A DNA stretch of 64,000 nucleotides from Blumeriella jaapii (lineage: Eukaryota > Ascomycota > Leotiomycetes > Helotiales > Drepanopezizaceae): positions 1,302,001-1,366,000 of the forward strand of contig VWND01000075.1 in NCBI GenBank assembly GCA_009599575.1. Direction: 5' to 3'. The translations under genes and the position numbers were made by a program. Below are positions 10,995 to 23,347 of this stretch, piece by piece (the first letter of the stretch is position 1; each line of letters opens with the position of its first letter). The notes below the pieces were generated by a model that was not told where the DNA came from, searched no databases, and worked only from the letters and a program-made list of their open reading frames with translations.

Positions 10995-11949
10995 TTACAA
11001 ATTCACGAAAGGTATCTTCCCGTAGATCTCATCGTATCCCTTCCCAATCCAACCTTGCGTGAACCCTCCTCTCCCAACCACACCCAATCCGCCAGCAATC
11101 CACAACGCGATGACCGCGGCAGCTATCCCATTGATCGTCCACCGTCTCCGCCTCGCCTTCTTGTCGTTCCCAATGGGAACCCAGCCATTCCATCGAGCAA
11201 GGCCCCAAACTATATGACTCGTCCCAACTCCAACAAGGGCAGAATAACCACTCCAGGCCACGAATGGGTGTTTTGCAAAACCATGGCTGACAAAGCCCAG
11301 TCCAACGCTCGAAGATCCGCCCTCGTATATCCATGGTAACAGTCTGTTCACGAATGCATGTCCCAGCACCAAAGGAGTTAGCACGTAGCCAGAGAGACTG
11401 CCCCAAGAGACCGTTGGCCAGACTTTCAGGCCAAGTTGGAAGCGTTCGGATGTGGTCATTTGGGAGGCTCCGTATCTTGCTAGATTTGCATTGCGCCTCT
11501 GAATGCGCAGCGCGAGCCCCGACAGTATATGCGTGGCCAAGGGCAGAGTCACAAGCAATGGCTCAAGCGGAAACGATTGGTAGTAGGGCCGAGTGAGCAG
11601 GAGGTAGGAATCTGCTGCTGGGACGGAGCGTGTGATGAGCGGGATGATGGAGGTATTCGTGATGTGGAAAGAAGCAAAGATTGTAAAGGCATAGGAGGAA
11701 TACTTTTGCAAACGTGTCACTGCACACATGTTAGATTTCACAAAGAAAGGAACCAATTGATATCATACAATAGTACGCCGAACCATGCCTACTACCGCTG
11801 AGTCCTAAAGCTGTGGACTTCTTCGAGATTGAAGGGGCATCCTCAACAGCTATCGCATCGTGTTCGGGTGGCGAATCGATGGGCGAAGGATCTAGTTGCT
11901 GCAAAGTTACAAATGTGTCTATCGATGCAGTTGATGCTCGTCGGTCCAT
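10995..11949 (-). CDS. MCP1: MCP1-like mitochondrial membrane protein (DUF1691)
   Basis: Two exons, 11949-11769 and 11719-10995, with a 49-bp intron (GTATGA..CAG); 301 residues. After splicing the junction reads SAYYLTRLQKYSSYAFTIFA, the conserved start of the DUF1691 region. Several hydrophobic segments follow (ITNTSIIPLITRSV, LLVTLPLATHILSGLALRI, SLSGYVLTPLVLGHAFVNRL, AAAVIALWIAGGLGVVGRGG), separated by basic loops. Yeast Mcp1 is an outer mitochondrial membrane protein; extra copies rescue loss of the ER-mitochondria tether ERMES, and it recruits the lipid transporter Vps13. The N-terminal 55 residues are Ser/Asp-rich and cytosolic by inference. The family call is good; orthology with yeast Mcp1 is by resemblance. 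Confidence 0.85.
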
Positions 11950-12126
11950 GGTTAGATTATTGTTGCGATGGTACCAGGAAGATCATCAACGCGAAGATGT
12001 CTGGATGAGTAAGTCGCATTTGAGCTTTAAGCTTAAATTCAGGGAGCTTTGCCCAAACCTTATTTGGTCATCGTCATTGTTCAAGATCTTATTTGTCTTC
12101 TCTCCATACTGTAATACCACAACAAA

Positions 12127-12724
12127 ATGCCTCCTGTACGACTGTCTTCCAATTTATAGGGGTGATTTGCTAACTGTTCAGCGCGGTTTCACCAATCCAG
12201 CTCCCAAAACCGAAAGCGCCCGCGAAGCGGTGCGGTCCTTCTACTGTCAGTGTGCCCCTCGACCTCCCATCCCACCCCTCGTTCCCAAGCTCACACTTCC
12301 AGGCGAACTGTGCAGCAAAGGCTACGCGCGGATGAACGAATACGATGCCCATCTCTCCTCCTATGATCACTCGCACAAGCAGCGTCTGAAGGACATGCGC
12401 CAGCTCACTCGAGATCCACTTGCGTCCTCGAAAGCCCGCAAGGCCGAAGCAAAAGCCAACTCGCAGTCCGGCCTCATATCGATCAAGCTGGGCGAAAGTG
12501 GGGGAACGAGTGGAGGTGGTGGCTTCAAGAAGTCTGGTTTCAAAAAATCTGGGTTCAAGAGTGCGTTTGCCCCAGTGGACGGGGAGGCTACGAAGGAAGA
12601 AGAACAGATCGAGGCCAAACAGGACAGTATCACGCCAGGGGGCTTGAGGATTGTGGATGAGGGCGAAAGCGATACGGAAGACGAGGGCTATGAGATGTAT
12701 GATCCGAGGCATCCCACGGATTGA
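12127..12724 (+). CDS. Small C2H2 (U1-like) zinc-finger protein
   Basis: Three exons: 12127-12135 (a 9-nt coding start exon, ATG CCT CCT), 12182-12245 and 12303-12724; introns of 46 and 57 bp have good donors (GTACGA, GTCAGT), a TGCTAAC branch site before the first acceptor, and join in phase to 164 residues. The spliced product reads FYCELCSKGYARMNEYDAHL then SSYDHSHKQRL, a zinc finger with Cys-x2-Cys and two His, of the kind found in RNA-linked U1-like fingers. A Lys/Ala-rich basic helix, Gly/Phe/Lys repeats (FKKSGFKKSGFKSAF) and an acidic tail (ESDTEDEGYEMYDP) follow. It is probably a nuclear nucleic-acid-binding protein; the specific role is unknown. Without splicing the second Cys pair would be disrupted by a Pro-rich insert, which supports the 57-bp intron. 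Confidence 0.82.
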
Positions 12725-14334
12725 GCGAGAGGCATCTGCGACTGGACCTTCTACAGATGTCTTCTTTCTGTAATCGCTCCCACGAACCATCCGTCTCTTA
12801 ACTCGCTTCGACTGTGGAGCATGGTTAACACAAGTTCCGACTCATGAGAATGAAATGTAGCTTGCCGGGAGAGCTTCATTGCAGATCCAGCCTATTGATG
12901 CTAAAAGGCTGATGGAGATAGCGGCAGAGAGTGGCAGTTCGGTATGCCGATGTTCTGATGTTCGCCATCAAGGGTGGAAGCACTTGCGAACATGATGGTT
13001 TTGATGAAAGATCACTATTACTAGATCAAACACGCTCTGACAACAGTTCAGCACGATTGGGTCCTCAATCATTGTCTTGTTCGTATCGAACGCCTGAAGC
13101 TACTTATCAATCAAAAATTACCTACCAGGCCTTCGGAGCGAGCTAGCTATCATGGACAGCATTTCAAAACGAGAAGCAAATTACGAGCTTTGAGAATGGT
13201 CATATACATGTGTGTTCGTGCCAGTTCCAGGCAATGCTACGACCAAGAATGCTCACTTTTGAGACCCGAGTCAGTGTACCTAAGTGTTGAATGAGTAGTC
13301 GAGAGCAAGCGCGGGAGTCCGAAATGCACAAATATGCTTGGAAAACTGCCTGCTTGTTCTTTCCGGTGGATTGGCTAGAGTCGCGAAATCCGCGAACGTC
13401 TCGTCCAGGCAAGCAATCGTGCCGACCCGCATTATACCATCCACTTCGATTCTAAAGTAAAGCAACGTTCCCCTCTCAACAACATCAAATACCACATCCG
13501 CGTAAATAGATATGTAGGCGGAGATCCACTCTCAACGAAATCGAGAATCAATTTACCCCGCATGCCTCTCCCGCGACCCGCGACGGCTCTGTTTTCGCTC
13601 TACAACCATGTCGTTTGAGCAGCACATGTTCTCATCCGTTTTCTTATCTCAGTTCTTTCGAAACAAGTAAACATCTAGTAGACTAGCAGTCATTGGTACC
13701 TGCCGCCCCCCTCCCCCCCGAAGCTCAGCTGTAACGGATAGAAGATATTGTCTAAGAAGGGATATTGAGAAGAATACTTTCAGGGTCCGTTGAATCTTTA
13801 AAATAACTGGCACTTGCGTCTTTGCATACCTTAAGTACTGAGAAGTGATGCCCCGTCTGAAAGCTATCCTGGAAAAGCGGTTTCTTGACAGCAGAGCATA
13901 AAACGAGCCGTTTGATGTGTGTCTCTCCACCACTCGCCCCTACTTTTAGCATTTTAACGGTGATTGGGTTGAGCTTGCGTGCAATACCGGACCTACGAAG
14001 AACTTTATGATGAATGCAATACAAATTCCAGCCTTGGGTCCAAATCGCTCTGGAAAAGTATGACTAGTAGGTGTACAGAGAACGATAAAAAAACAAACCC
14101 AGAACCGAACAAGTGAAGTCTGTGGAGAACAATCGCTCAATAGCAGAGGGAGCTGCATGACAAGAAGCAAAATCGATCCTGCAACAAATCGATCGTCGCG
14201 GAATTTGGGGATCTGAAATTAAAAATTCCCAGGCGATGAACCCGCCATGCCCATTCAGTCTACCATGCGGCTATTCTCTACTTATCTTTACCCAGATGCT
14301 CTCGAACGCCGATCCCTTTCCCTTTCCCTTTCCC
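12725..14334. other. Intergenic between convergent genes, no supported gene
   Basis: Short frames at 12931-13146, 13200-13495 and 13649-14170 show no family pattern and no clear splice partners. A C-rich run lies near 13706-13720. It holds the 3' ends of the zinc-finger gene and VPS34. Confidence 0.5.
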
Positions 14335-17278
14335 TTACGCCCTGAAGTGCTGCACAAAGCCATGCAAACGATCAATAACCACCGGGAAGATCGCATTAGA
14401 GCTATCCTCAATCAGCGTGTCAAAATGCCTAATCGCCTCCTCCTCACTGTACTCCAGGTGGAACCTCTCCTTGACCTTTAGGACAACCTTGTCGGGCTCA
14501 ATCTTGATATCCGGGATGTTCGCATCAACCATTAAGCTGAACAGATTGAGTATCAAGTTCGAGGACTTGCGCAGCGTATTATAGGCAGTGAAGCAATACT
14601 GTTTGAATTGGCGGTAGTGCTCAGAAGAGGAGCCACCCATGCCGTCGACCATCTCTTTGCAGAGTTTCATGGCGGGTGCGAACGGTTTGGGGTCGCGGCC
14701 GAGGATGAAGCCGAAGTCGGCATGGAAGAAATGGCCATCGGGAGCAAGAAGGAGGTTGTCAAGGTGACGGTCGCCGACGCCGAGGAGGTAAGTTATTACG
14801 CAGTAGCCAGCGCAAGACTTGATAAATATGTCGAGAGCTTCTTTGCGGACACCTAGGGGTGCTTTGTCGTCTGGGTTGTTAGATTTCAGGTAGGCGAGAA
14901 CGGTGTTGCCTTTGTATTTGCTGACGATGCTCTGTAAACTCAGGGAAGGCACGAACTGAGCTGCTCCTGCTGTTGCACCGGTTGCGAGGATCTTATATGG
15001 TGACAGTTTCAAATCGAGATTTTCTTTCTGTAACAATTGGTCCATGAGTGTGATGATTTGAATGACCAACTGATCCTGTCGGAGGTCGTCTCCAGTTTTG
15101 AAAATGATTTGATACTTCTGTTTCGACAGTGTCTTGAACGTAACCATGACCGGAAACAGGGACGACTTGAAAACAAGGGTGTTGGCGGGTTCTATGCCTG
15201 TAATCATGATGGAGGGGTCGAGAGGTAAAGGCAGAGGTGGATCAATCGTAACGATCTCGTTCTTTGGATCCGCAAAGAAACGCTTTGACACGCTCCACCT
15301 TCTTGGGAATGGCTTCTCGGGAGGTTTTGATATCCATGGATATTTTGGACAGGACTGTGATAAGCTCAGCTTGACGTAGCAGTGTTTTTACGCGTCTCTT
15401 TCCCCCCTGCTTGTTTTACTAGCTCCATCATAAAGTCATACTCTACTTTAGCGAAGAGCTTTCGATAAGACGCGGCTTGATCTTCGCTCTTGTCATCGCA
15501 TTCTACCATCAGATACCAATGGAAATAATTTCCAAGTAGGAAATTTTTGGTAGCGCGAGAGATGAGGAAGTTGGCAAGTGATGAATCTGATGTTGCATCC
15601 ACGTTGGAATCTGGCGAAATCTTTTCGAATTTCAGGGCCTGCACCAACTGCAGAAGATAAAGCAGAAGCTCATCATCATCCGCTTTTCGAAGACGGTCCA
15701 CAGCATAGGCTCTCACGGCTGGGTTGTCAAATGTAGGTCCAAGTAATTCGAGAGCATCATCGACATCGACCTCGGTCCATTTTGCCAGTATTTGAACTGC
15801 TTGCCGTGATTCGCTTTGATCATGCCAGTTGACAGACTTGACGAACTTAGTCAAAGCTCGCTTGTCTCGGGTCAAGTGATGCCGGAATTTCCACACGAGA
15901 TCCTTCTCTTCAGGAGACAGAATGTGCGTAGGCGAATATGCCATGATGTTGTTCAACTCATCTCTAACCTTTGCATTAGGCTTCAAGTCCCTGTCCAGAG
16001 CACCAGTCCGATGACTTCGTACAAGACGTCGATGTTTACTCTCTGCAGGGTTATCTCTCGCTCCGACTTCGGGGTCGTAAACACGAACAAGACGACCTCC
16101 AAATCCATGATCGTCATTGTCACCGAGTCGATTGATTCCGGGGCCGTAGTGGACCTCTGGGGGCGGTCTAAGATGAATGGATTGCGAAGACGACAGATGC
16201 TGCAGCGAGGATATCGGAGGCAGTGGGTATTCGTGATCTGCAAAAACGATGGGGAAGTCGAACCGTGGAAATTCGACATACAAGGTAAATCGTTCGTCTT
16301 CGATTGAAGCCTCATTGAGATCCTTCGCGTCACCACCATTCGTCGGCTTTTCTCCCGTGCCGTCCAGCGTCATCACAGTACGTCGCTCGCGAGATCGTCT
16401 CCTCTGCAGCGCTTTCAGAGATGTACTAGACGCCTGCAGCCCCTTCTTCTCAACCCCACGAAATACCAGCTGGTCCAGCCATTCCACTCGAGGGATCTCG
16501 CCCATTTCATGCTTCTTGAACAGCTTTTCCAGCCGCTCCAACTCCTCACTTTCTTTGTCCACGGTCTCTGTGGTCTCCTTTTCTTTGGATCCATCTCGAC
16601 GAACTTTCGGAAGACTCGCGGGAGTGGTCGTCGAGTCTAAGCCATCCGCAGCTTGGCGACGATGCAGGTAGCATTTTTGCCGTCCCTTCTGAAGTTGGTT
16701 TTCCTTGTCAAACAAGCGAAGAGTAGTCCCACCAAATGGTATTGCGTGCCCATGTGCCCCATCCCCTCCGGCCGGGGAGAGGTCCCACAACGTAATAGCA
16801 AGTTGTGAGCTTAATGGCAATGTCGAATAGTCAATAGGAAGCGTGAGCCACTCGTTCCATCTTTACGAGCGTCAGTCTTGGGAGTTTCTCCCCCGAACTA
16901 TTTCTGAGTCTTGTGCGACTCACTTTCTTTCGTTTCGGAAAGACTTATAGGCCGTCTGGACAGGAACCGTCAGAGGCTTTGAATCTGCCCATAGCTGCAC
17001 GGTGACATAGAGGTCGGAGTGGGAACTAAGCTGGTCAGCTCGTAGCTTCGTTGTAAGCTGGCTCGTAGGCCTCACTTCAGGTTTGATCCAATGTGCCTCA
17101 AGTCTGGCCGCTTGATCAGAGTCGAGAAGGGAACTGGAGTCTGCTCTCCCTCAAGGCTGACACTGGAAGCTTGTTAGCGCAAAGCTCGGCATAGCAGATT
17201 TCCCTGGTAGTAGACTTCCATTCTGATGCTGACGGGGATCTCGATGGATTCGGAGCTGGCAAATGAAAACGGATCCAT
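14335..17278 (-). CDS. VPS34: Vps34 class III phosphatidylinositol 3-kinase, with apparent frame breaks
   Basis: Exons read on the minus strand at about 17278-17216, 17162-17076, 17025-16924 and 16860-14335. Vps34 makes PI3P on endosomes and autophagosome precursors. Seen in order: start MDPFSFASSESIEIPVSIR, C2-domain strands (SDLYVTVQLWADSKPLTVPV, WNEWLTLPIDYSTLPLSS), helical PIK domain (VQILAKWTEVDVDDALELLG), and kinase domain with TGDDLRQDQLVIQ, GVGDRHLDNLLL (catalytic loop) and HADFGFILGRDPKP, ending FVQHFRA. Introns 17026-17075 and 16861-16923 splice cleanly. Three breaks: the first intron lacks a GT donor where the frame needs it (GGAAGT at 17219-17214); one extra base in the A5 run at about 15391-15395 before TLLRQAELITVL; one extra base near 15276-15292 before ADPKNEIVTI. 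All conserved residues are otherwise kept, so sequence error is more likely than decay. It diverges from NSE4 over 460 bp. Confidence 0.9.
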
Positions 17279-17738
17279 GATCCATTTTCTCTGCTGGTCT
17301 CGAGGTATGGACTGTAGATTGGAGATGGCCAAGAGAAGGTTGACCGGAAGGCCAACGAAGGACCACTTTAGCCGGCCGAGACTCACCCACTCCAGAACAC
17401 GGGCCGCGAAGCCCGGATCGGCGATAAGGATCGGCGATAAGGTCAAGAAAGCGTGACTTCGTAAAGTGGCCCATGGGCCCCAGCGAGTTCCAATCGTCGC
17501 GAAAAAACACCAAAGAACGCGAATCCCTACGCTCCAGTTCAACCCGACGACTTATAACAACGACGCTTCGAGGCGCGACCTCCAGCTTCTCTTCTCTCTT
17601 TCGTTTGCCCACACGCGCGGCCATCAGATCTACGCCTGCCCGTTTTTCTTCGCGGCCCCCGCCCTGGTTCCCCCACACGAGCAATTTGCGACCGCGTCGA
17701 CATCCCGGGATCTACAACTTCCCCGATTACAGGACGCA
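17279..17738. promoter_or_regulatory. Shared divergent promoter region, VPS34 / NSE4
   Basis: The 460 bp between the two start codons must hold both promoters and leaders. It includes a direct repeat of CGGCGATAAGG near 17417-17440. No clear TATA box is seen. Confidence 0.5.
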
Positions 17739-19347
17739 ATGGTGCGCCTAACAAAGAGTTCGGAATCGCCTCCGCATTCCCACCCTGACCTTTACGAATC
17801 ATCCCCTCCCCCGAGAGACCGAAGAGGTAACAATGGCCCTGGATCGCCTTCGCCCGCGACCTCCGTGTCGTCGGATAAGGAGAATCGTTCCGCTCGACCA
17901 GCCGTTGACAAGGGAAAAGGTCGCACGCCCATGGGCCTGGAGCCACCGCTCAGAGCTTCTCCCAGCCATCGCACCAAAAGAAAGAGGGGCTTAGAAGAGC
18001 CTGCAAGGGATCGAAGCAACAGTGGAAGGTGGCCTGCAGAGGGCGCTACCCGCTTGAGTAGTCGTCGAAGACAAACGGCAGAGGTGGAAATCGAGGAAGA
18101 AGAGGAAGACGAGGATGAGGAGGAGGAGGAGGAGGAGGAGGAGGAGGAGGAAGCGCCCGCGGAGCGTAGAGGCAGCCGAAGGAGACAGACGGTGGAAGCA
18201 GAAGACGACACGTCGGAGGACTCCTGCAACTACGATCCCGACCAGGATATTCATGAACGACGCAAAATCCGCAAGGAAATGAGGGCCTTGGACAGAAAGC
18301 TTCACGAAAACCGTTCCGAGTTCCTTCTTCCCAATTCAACTGGGCTCAGAGACACGCTGGTTGCCGCCAATTCGCTGTCCAAGCAAGTCAAACAGACTTC
18401 GGATGCCACTATCGATGCCAAACTTCTTTCGACCGCTGCAGACTACTCTTATAAGAAAACTGTCGCTTTGCTTTCAGGGGACTCATCGCAAGGTATCGAT
18501 GTTGACGATCTGATCACGAAGATCAAGTCATTCTCAAGAAGCGGAGATGATGCAGCAGCAGCACCCAGCAGCACACAAAGGGCCCGGAGAGATGACGGCG
18601 AGGATGACGATGACATGTTGAACTGGGCCTACATTGGACGAAATGCGTGTATCAGGCACATTTCTCGCCCGTCAGTACCTGGCTTCTTGCTCGGACCGCT
18701 CTCGGTAGAGAAACGTTCTAAGCGGGTCGTCGTACGGAGGGCTGTTCTCAAGCACAGTACTCTACAAGAGACACGCCCAGAAGTCCTTCAGGTTACCGAT
18801 GTCAAGAAAGACAAAAATCAAAACCTTAGTTCCTTGTGTCGGGAAATCCGGGAGGTGTTAGAACAGCGTTGCGCAAACGCCCAAGACGAGATTGGGAGGC
18901 TGCACCGAGCAAATATGTCGGAAGAGCAAATGTACGAACTCTACGACCGCTTCGATACGGCGCAGAACACTGGTTTGGCTTACTTCAAATTTGTCATCAA
19001 CCCTTGGTCATTCGGTCAGACGGTGGAGAACATGTTCTACGTCAGCTTCTTGATCCGTGATGGAGCCGCTGGAATCGATCTGGATGACAGAGGTCTACCA
19101 TATCTCGGTAAGTTCCTGGCCTCGTTTTGAGGAATCATCATGTTTTAACCCCAATGCAGTATCCTATAGCGATGCAGATCGCGCTGAAGCAGTGAAGGGC
19201 GACCATCCCAAACACCAAGCTGTTATGTCAATGGACATGGCGACGTGGGATAATCTGATCAAGACCTTTGACATCCAGGAGCCGATGATCCGTCATAGAG
19301 AAGAAGAGTCGTATTCCAACGTTGGCGCCAAAGGGTGGTATGCCTAG
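17739..19347 (+). CDS. NSE4: Nse4, kleisin subunit of the Smc5-Smc6 complex
   Basis: Two exons, 17739-19107 and 19160-19347, with a 52-bp intron (GTAAGT..GCAG). The product has about 518 residues. The N-terminal 160 residues are disordered and include an almost pure Glu run (about 18093-18155). The Nse4 core starts near DQDIHERRKIRKEMRALDRK, followed by NRSEFLLPNSTGLRDTLVAA (the Nse3-binding part). The C-terminal winged helix is clear: NTGLAYFKFVINPWSFGQTV, ENMFYVSFLIRDG and, across the splice, LPYLVSYSD. Nse4 bridges the Smc5 and Smc6 heads in DNA repair and chromosome segregation. The frame is open 91 codons further upstream, but ATG 17739 is chosen because the upstream part overlaps the divergent promoter and its composition is not protein-like. 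Confidence 0.92.
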
Positions 19348-20259
19348 GCGGTACATCTAGAGAACCTAGGAGGGCTGAGATGATGATCTTTTTACTTCTT
19401 CAAACCCCTTACATCTTATAATACAACTGCATTGGCGTTGGGGATATACACAAGGGACGCAGCAATGCGGGGTGGCTGCTTCTTCTCGACATACAAAGTC
19501 GCATACCTAGGGAGGGCATTTGACGCAGGCGAACACGGACGTGGTACTGTATATGACTTATGACTGTGGTTTGCTATGGGTCTGGCGTCAACACTGCCAT
19601 CAGTGCAGGGAGAAGAAAGATACCAATGCAAGTGCTCTCTCCATGTGGAGAGAATGATTTCTAAATGTGTGCGAATGCTTGAGGAACCAGTTGATCATTT
19701 CGTATCTCGCATAAGCACCATCACAGGCTCGAAATGCGTACTTCGGACTGTTATGGACAGCCCTTTGGGCCTTGAGGCCATCATGAAAAGATCTACATGC
19801 TAGGGGTAGCGCGTACTTCGGAGGGCTACTCGATGGTTTCTCTAGACTAGGCCGTAGGGGTCCTCTACAGTATGTACCTAGGTACCTACAGTATGTAATA
19901 CTCCTGCAGTTGCCGACTGATGACTTTTGATGGTAACATAAGAAATTGAGTATGCCTCCCACGTTCTCCGTGTGGCCTCGTGTAGAAGCTGGGCAATACG
20001 ATTGAAATCATTGATTGATTCCTTTTGACTTGAGGTCTGAAGAGGGATTTATACAGTTACCTACCTATTTTCTAGGCCCGTTTATCTTCGGCGAAACAAG
20101 GGACCGGCCATCCCGACGCTAAGCCCAACACCAATCCAGCCGATTGAGCTCTCTCCAACAATTTTGAGTGACGCCCAAACCTCATCATCCTCAACTACCT
20201 AGTTATCCACGTTCGCAATCGTCTCTCGTTACGTTTTCTCGCTGCGGCCATACACAAAG
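19348..20259. other. Intergenic and PDB1 promoter
   Basis: Contains palindromic TACCTAGGTACCTA-type sequence flanked by ACAGTATGTA at about 19868-19898, and TTACCTACCTA near 20059. No gene is supported; short frames have no signature. Confidence 0.5.
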
Positions 20260-21446
20260 ATGTCCCGCCTCTTGCGCCCAGCTTCACGACTTGTCTCATC
20301 GGCGGCGAGGCCAGTCGCTGTCCGAAATGCCTTCCAATCCTTCTCCCGGGTGCCCGCGATAGTGCCAAACAGAGGCTATGCGAAGGAGAGCGGCGTCAAG
20401 GAGATGACTGTCAGAGAAGCGCTGAATGAGGCTTTGGCAGAGGAGTTGGAGCTGAATCCTAAGGTCTTCATTGTCGGCGAGGAGGTCGCTCAGTACAACG
20501 GCGCATACAAAGTCACTAAGGGATTATTAGATCGATTCGGAGAGAAGAGAGTCATTGACAGTCCCATCACCGAGTCTGGATTTGCTGGTCTGACGATTGG
20601 CGCCGCATTGGCCGGTTTAACCCCCGTGGTCAGTATATCCAGCTTCGAGGTCCTATGCTGGGAATGTGTTCTAAAGATTGGATACAGTGCGAGTTCATGA
20701 CCTTCAACTTCGCCATGCAAGCCATCGACCAGATTGTCAACTCCGCCGCGAAAACCCACTACATGTCCGGCGGTATCCAACCCTGCAACATCACTTTCCG
20801 CGGCCCCAACGGTTTCGCGTCCGGCGTCGCAGCACAACATTCGCAGGATTACTCGGCCTGGTACGGAAGCATACCTGGTCTCAAGGTCGTGTCGCCCTGG
20901 AGTGCAGAGGACGCAAAGGGACTGTTAAAAGCAGCCATCCGCGACCCTAACCCAGTCTGTGTCCTCGAGAACGAGCTGCTGTACGGGCAATCCTTCCCCG
21001 TGAGCGAGGCCGTCCAAAAAGACGATTTCGTCATCCCATTCGGCAAGGCCAAGATTGAGCGCGCTGGAAAGGACCTCACGATCGTCTCGCTGTCCCGCTG
21101 CGTCGGCCAATCTCTTGTCGCTGCCGAGAACATCAAGAAAAAGTACGGCGTCGAGTGCGAGGTCATCAACCTGCGCTCCATCAAGCCCCTGGACGTCGAG
21201 TCGATCGTCAACTCCGTCAAGAAAACCCACCGCCTGCTCTGCGTCGAGTCCGGCTTCCCGGCCTATGGTGTTGGCTCGGAAATCCTCGCCTTGACCATGG
21301 AGTACGCTTTCGATTACTTAGATGCCCCGGCTCAACGTATCACTGGTGCTGAGGTCCCTACGCCGTACGCGCAGAAGCTGGAGGATATGTCGTTCCCCAA
21401 CGAGCCGCTGATCGAGGCCTACATCGCCAAGATGCTGAACCTGTAG
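20260..21446 (+). CDS. PDB1: Pyruvate dehydrogenase E1 component beta subunit, mitochondrial
   Basis: Two exons, 20260-20628 and 20688-21446, with a 59-bp intron (GTCAGT..ACAG); 375 residues, normal for the family. An Arg/Ser-rich mitochondrial presequence of about 40 residues ([20 protein letters not shown]) is followed by the E1-beta fold: [55 protein letters not shown] and, across the splice, [20 protein letters not shown], then the C-terminal transketolase domain ending [15 protein letters not shown]. With E1 alpha it binds thiamine diphosphate and decarboxylates pyruvate for acetyl-CoA synthesis in the matrix. The Glu of VGEEVAQ is the expected cofactor-contacting region. Nothing odd is seen. 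Confidence 0.97.
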
Positions 21447-22142
21447 ATGAGATGCCGAGTGAGGACTGGGGAGAGAATCCACAGACGGGGGAGTGCCGGG
21501 TAGGATGGGAAGGCATCCAGATTGACGTGTATTTGTAGGCGGTCCGCGTGTTCCATGGTCGAAGGATACCTCTTGACACTTGCGAGCACTCTGAATTGTA
21601 CTTGGCTTTGAATTTGGCGCGTGCATGCCCATCTCGTTCTAGATTTCTTCCTCGACTCCACCGCACTAGAGACTCCAAATTAGAACTCCTTGTTAGACAG
21701 CGTTGGTCTGCTCGCGGGAAAAGTCGGCGACGTTGTCTCGAATCGAGTCTCCTGGTGCCCCCTCGAGGAGCTACAGACTCCTACCTACCTATACCTACCT
21801 TTTCCACTTCTTCACATCTCCATGGCACCAATCGTCGCGGGAAGCTCAGCATCCATACCATCTGGGCCATTAGAGGATTTCCCGAAATTTCTCTTCCGGT
21901 GACACAGCTATTCGATCAATAGCGACGAGTTTGCGTCACGAACAGATCATCTATTTCATGCACAATGATGGGGGTGCGTCAGAAGTGTATTTCAGTCGTC
22001 AATTTCCGGAATCATCGTGTCTATGGTATGTACTCGTGCCTTCGTGTCTCCATCATCCAAGCCCGCCCCAACGCCGCCCAAACAGCCACAGTGAACCAGA
22101 TCGCCGCCCCAGACCTCAATCGCTCCTTGTTCCGTACAGAAT
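21447..22142. other. Intergenic between convergent PDB1 and ATG3
   Basis: Holds both 3' ends. Contains CTACCTACCTATACCTACCT at about 21781-21800. No gene is supported. Confidence 0.6.
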
Positions 22143-23347
22143 CTAGACCCCCATCGTGAAATCGTGCTCGATACCCGGGGTGACGCTTGCCATGAACTAT
22201 GCATCCAAGTCAGCACACAGCAAGGGAAGCGCGACATGGAAGGAGAGCATACCTTCAGAAACACAACCAGGTACTGGTCCACGCGAATAGCGACCTCGTC
22301 ATCGGGCGCCTCCGCATCGTGCTGCAAGACCTCCCACTCGTCGTTCCCATTGCCGCCAGCCTTCGCACCCTCCAGGATTGCCTTCTTGTCATCGGCCCCC
22401 AGACTCGTCTTGGTGAGATCATCCACGAGGCCTTCCATACCGGCATCCTTCGCCCCAGGCAGGATCTTGCCTTGCTTGAGCTTCTCGCGGCGGATCTTGA
22501 GGGCAGCGTCGGCGCGGTCGAGCAACGTTTTCATGACGCTGGCGTGTTTGCAGGGATGCACGGAGGCCATCTTGATGTTGTTGCTAAAATAAGGGAAGTC
22601 TTCTAGGGTGACGGTTTTGTCCTTGTAATCACCGACTATGTCTTCCATCATGAGCTGGGGTGGGAGAGGTTGCGAGTTGGCGAGGTAGCCGGAGAGGTAG
22701 AGGCGTGGGGTACGGTAGTAGGGTGTGTATGCAATGTAGAGGGTGTACGTTCGTCTCGACCTGTGGTGCTGGTCAGTCCACTGTGCCCATCACGTAAGGA
22801 GCAGAGAGGGTACTCACGAGTCGGCTCCATCGGCCTTAGGATCTCGAATGATAGCCTCCTCGTCATCTTCCTCGTCCTCCATGTCTGGGATCTCATCTTC
22901 GTCATCTTCCCTCTCCCCCATATTGCCACTCTCATCCACCGTCCTCACGTCCCGCGCTCTTGCCTCCTGACTCGCCGCAAGTCCGCCCGTTCTCAGCCAT
23001 CCATCCTCATCATCACCGGCCGAGTGTCCTCCGGGTTTCTTGAAGTCCTCCCCATCGCCGACCATCGTCTCATCCTGGCCGGCGTCCCCCGCAAAGTTAT
23101 CGTCGAGTCGGCGATTGCATGGCACGCCGCGCGTGACCAGGAACTGCTTGCCCGCAGGCAGATACGACGAGCGCTTGGAAACCGGCGACGCATCGGCCCA
23201 CGACCAGGTTGGGAACTTGTAGACCAGGTAGTCGCCTGCCGCAACGAACTCTTCGGGGGTGATCTGGCCGTTTTGTCGGAAGGTAGAGGTGTGGGAGACC
23301 GGCGCCCACTCGCGGACTCGGTCGAGGGTGCTGTGGATGAAGTTCAT
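22143..23347 (-). CDS. ATG3: Atg3, E2-like conjugating enzyme for Atg8 lipidation
   Basis: Three exons, 23347-22818, 22760-22253 and 22196-22143, with 57- and 56-bp introns (GTGAGT..CAG; GTATGC..TAG); 363 residues. Start [20 protein letters not shown] and the [16 protein letters not shown] block are typical, followed by a very acidic flexible region (about residues 110-175), then [20 protein letters not shown], the catalytic [15 protein letters not shown] with the active-site Cys, and after the last splice [20 protein letters not shown]. Atg3 takes Atg8 from Atg7 and transfers it to phosphatidylethanolamine on autophagosome membranes. Joining of the 54-bp last exon is supported by the match to the family C-terminus. 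Its upstream leader holds a 12-bp minisatellite. Confidence 0.96.

Noticed and set aside
15360..15396. 37-bp intron explaining the first VPS34 frame break
   Set aside because: It would remove RKTLLRQAELIT-type sequence that is conserved in Vps34 and is shorter than any other intron here.
17466..17738. 91-codon upstream extension of NSE4
   Set aside because: It overlaps the divergent promoter of VPS34, has non-protein-like composition, and the family N-terminus fits ATG 17739.
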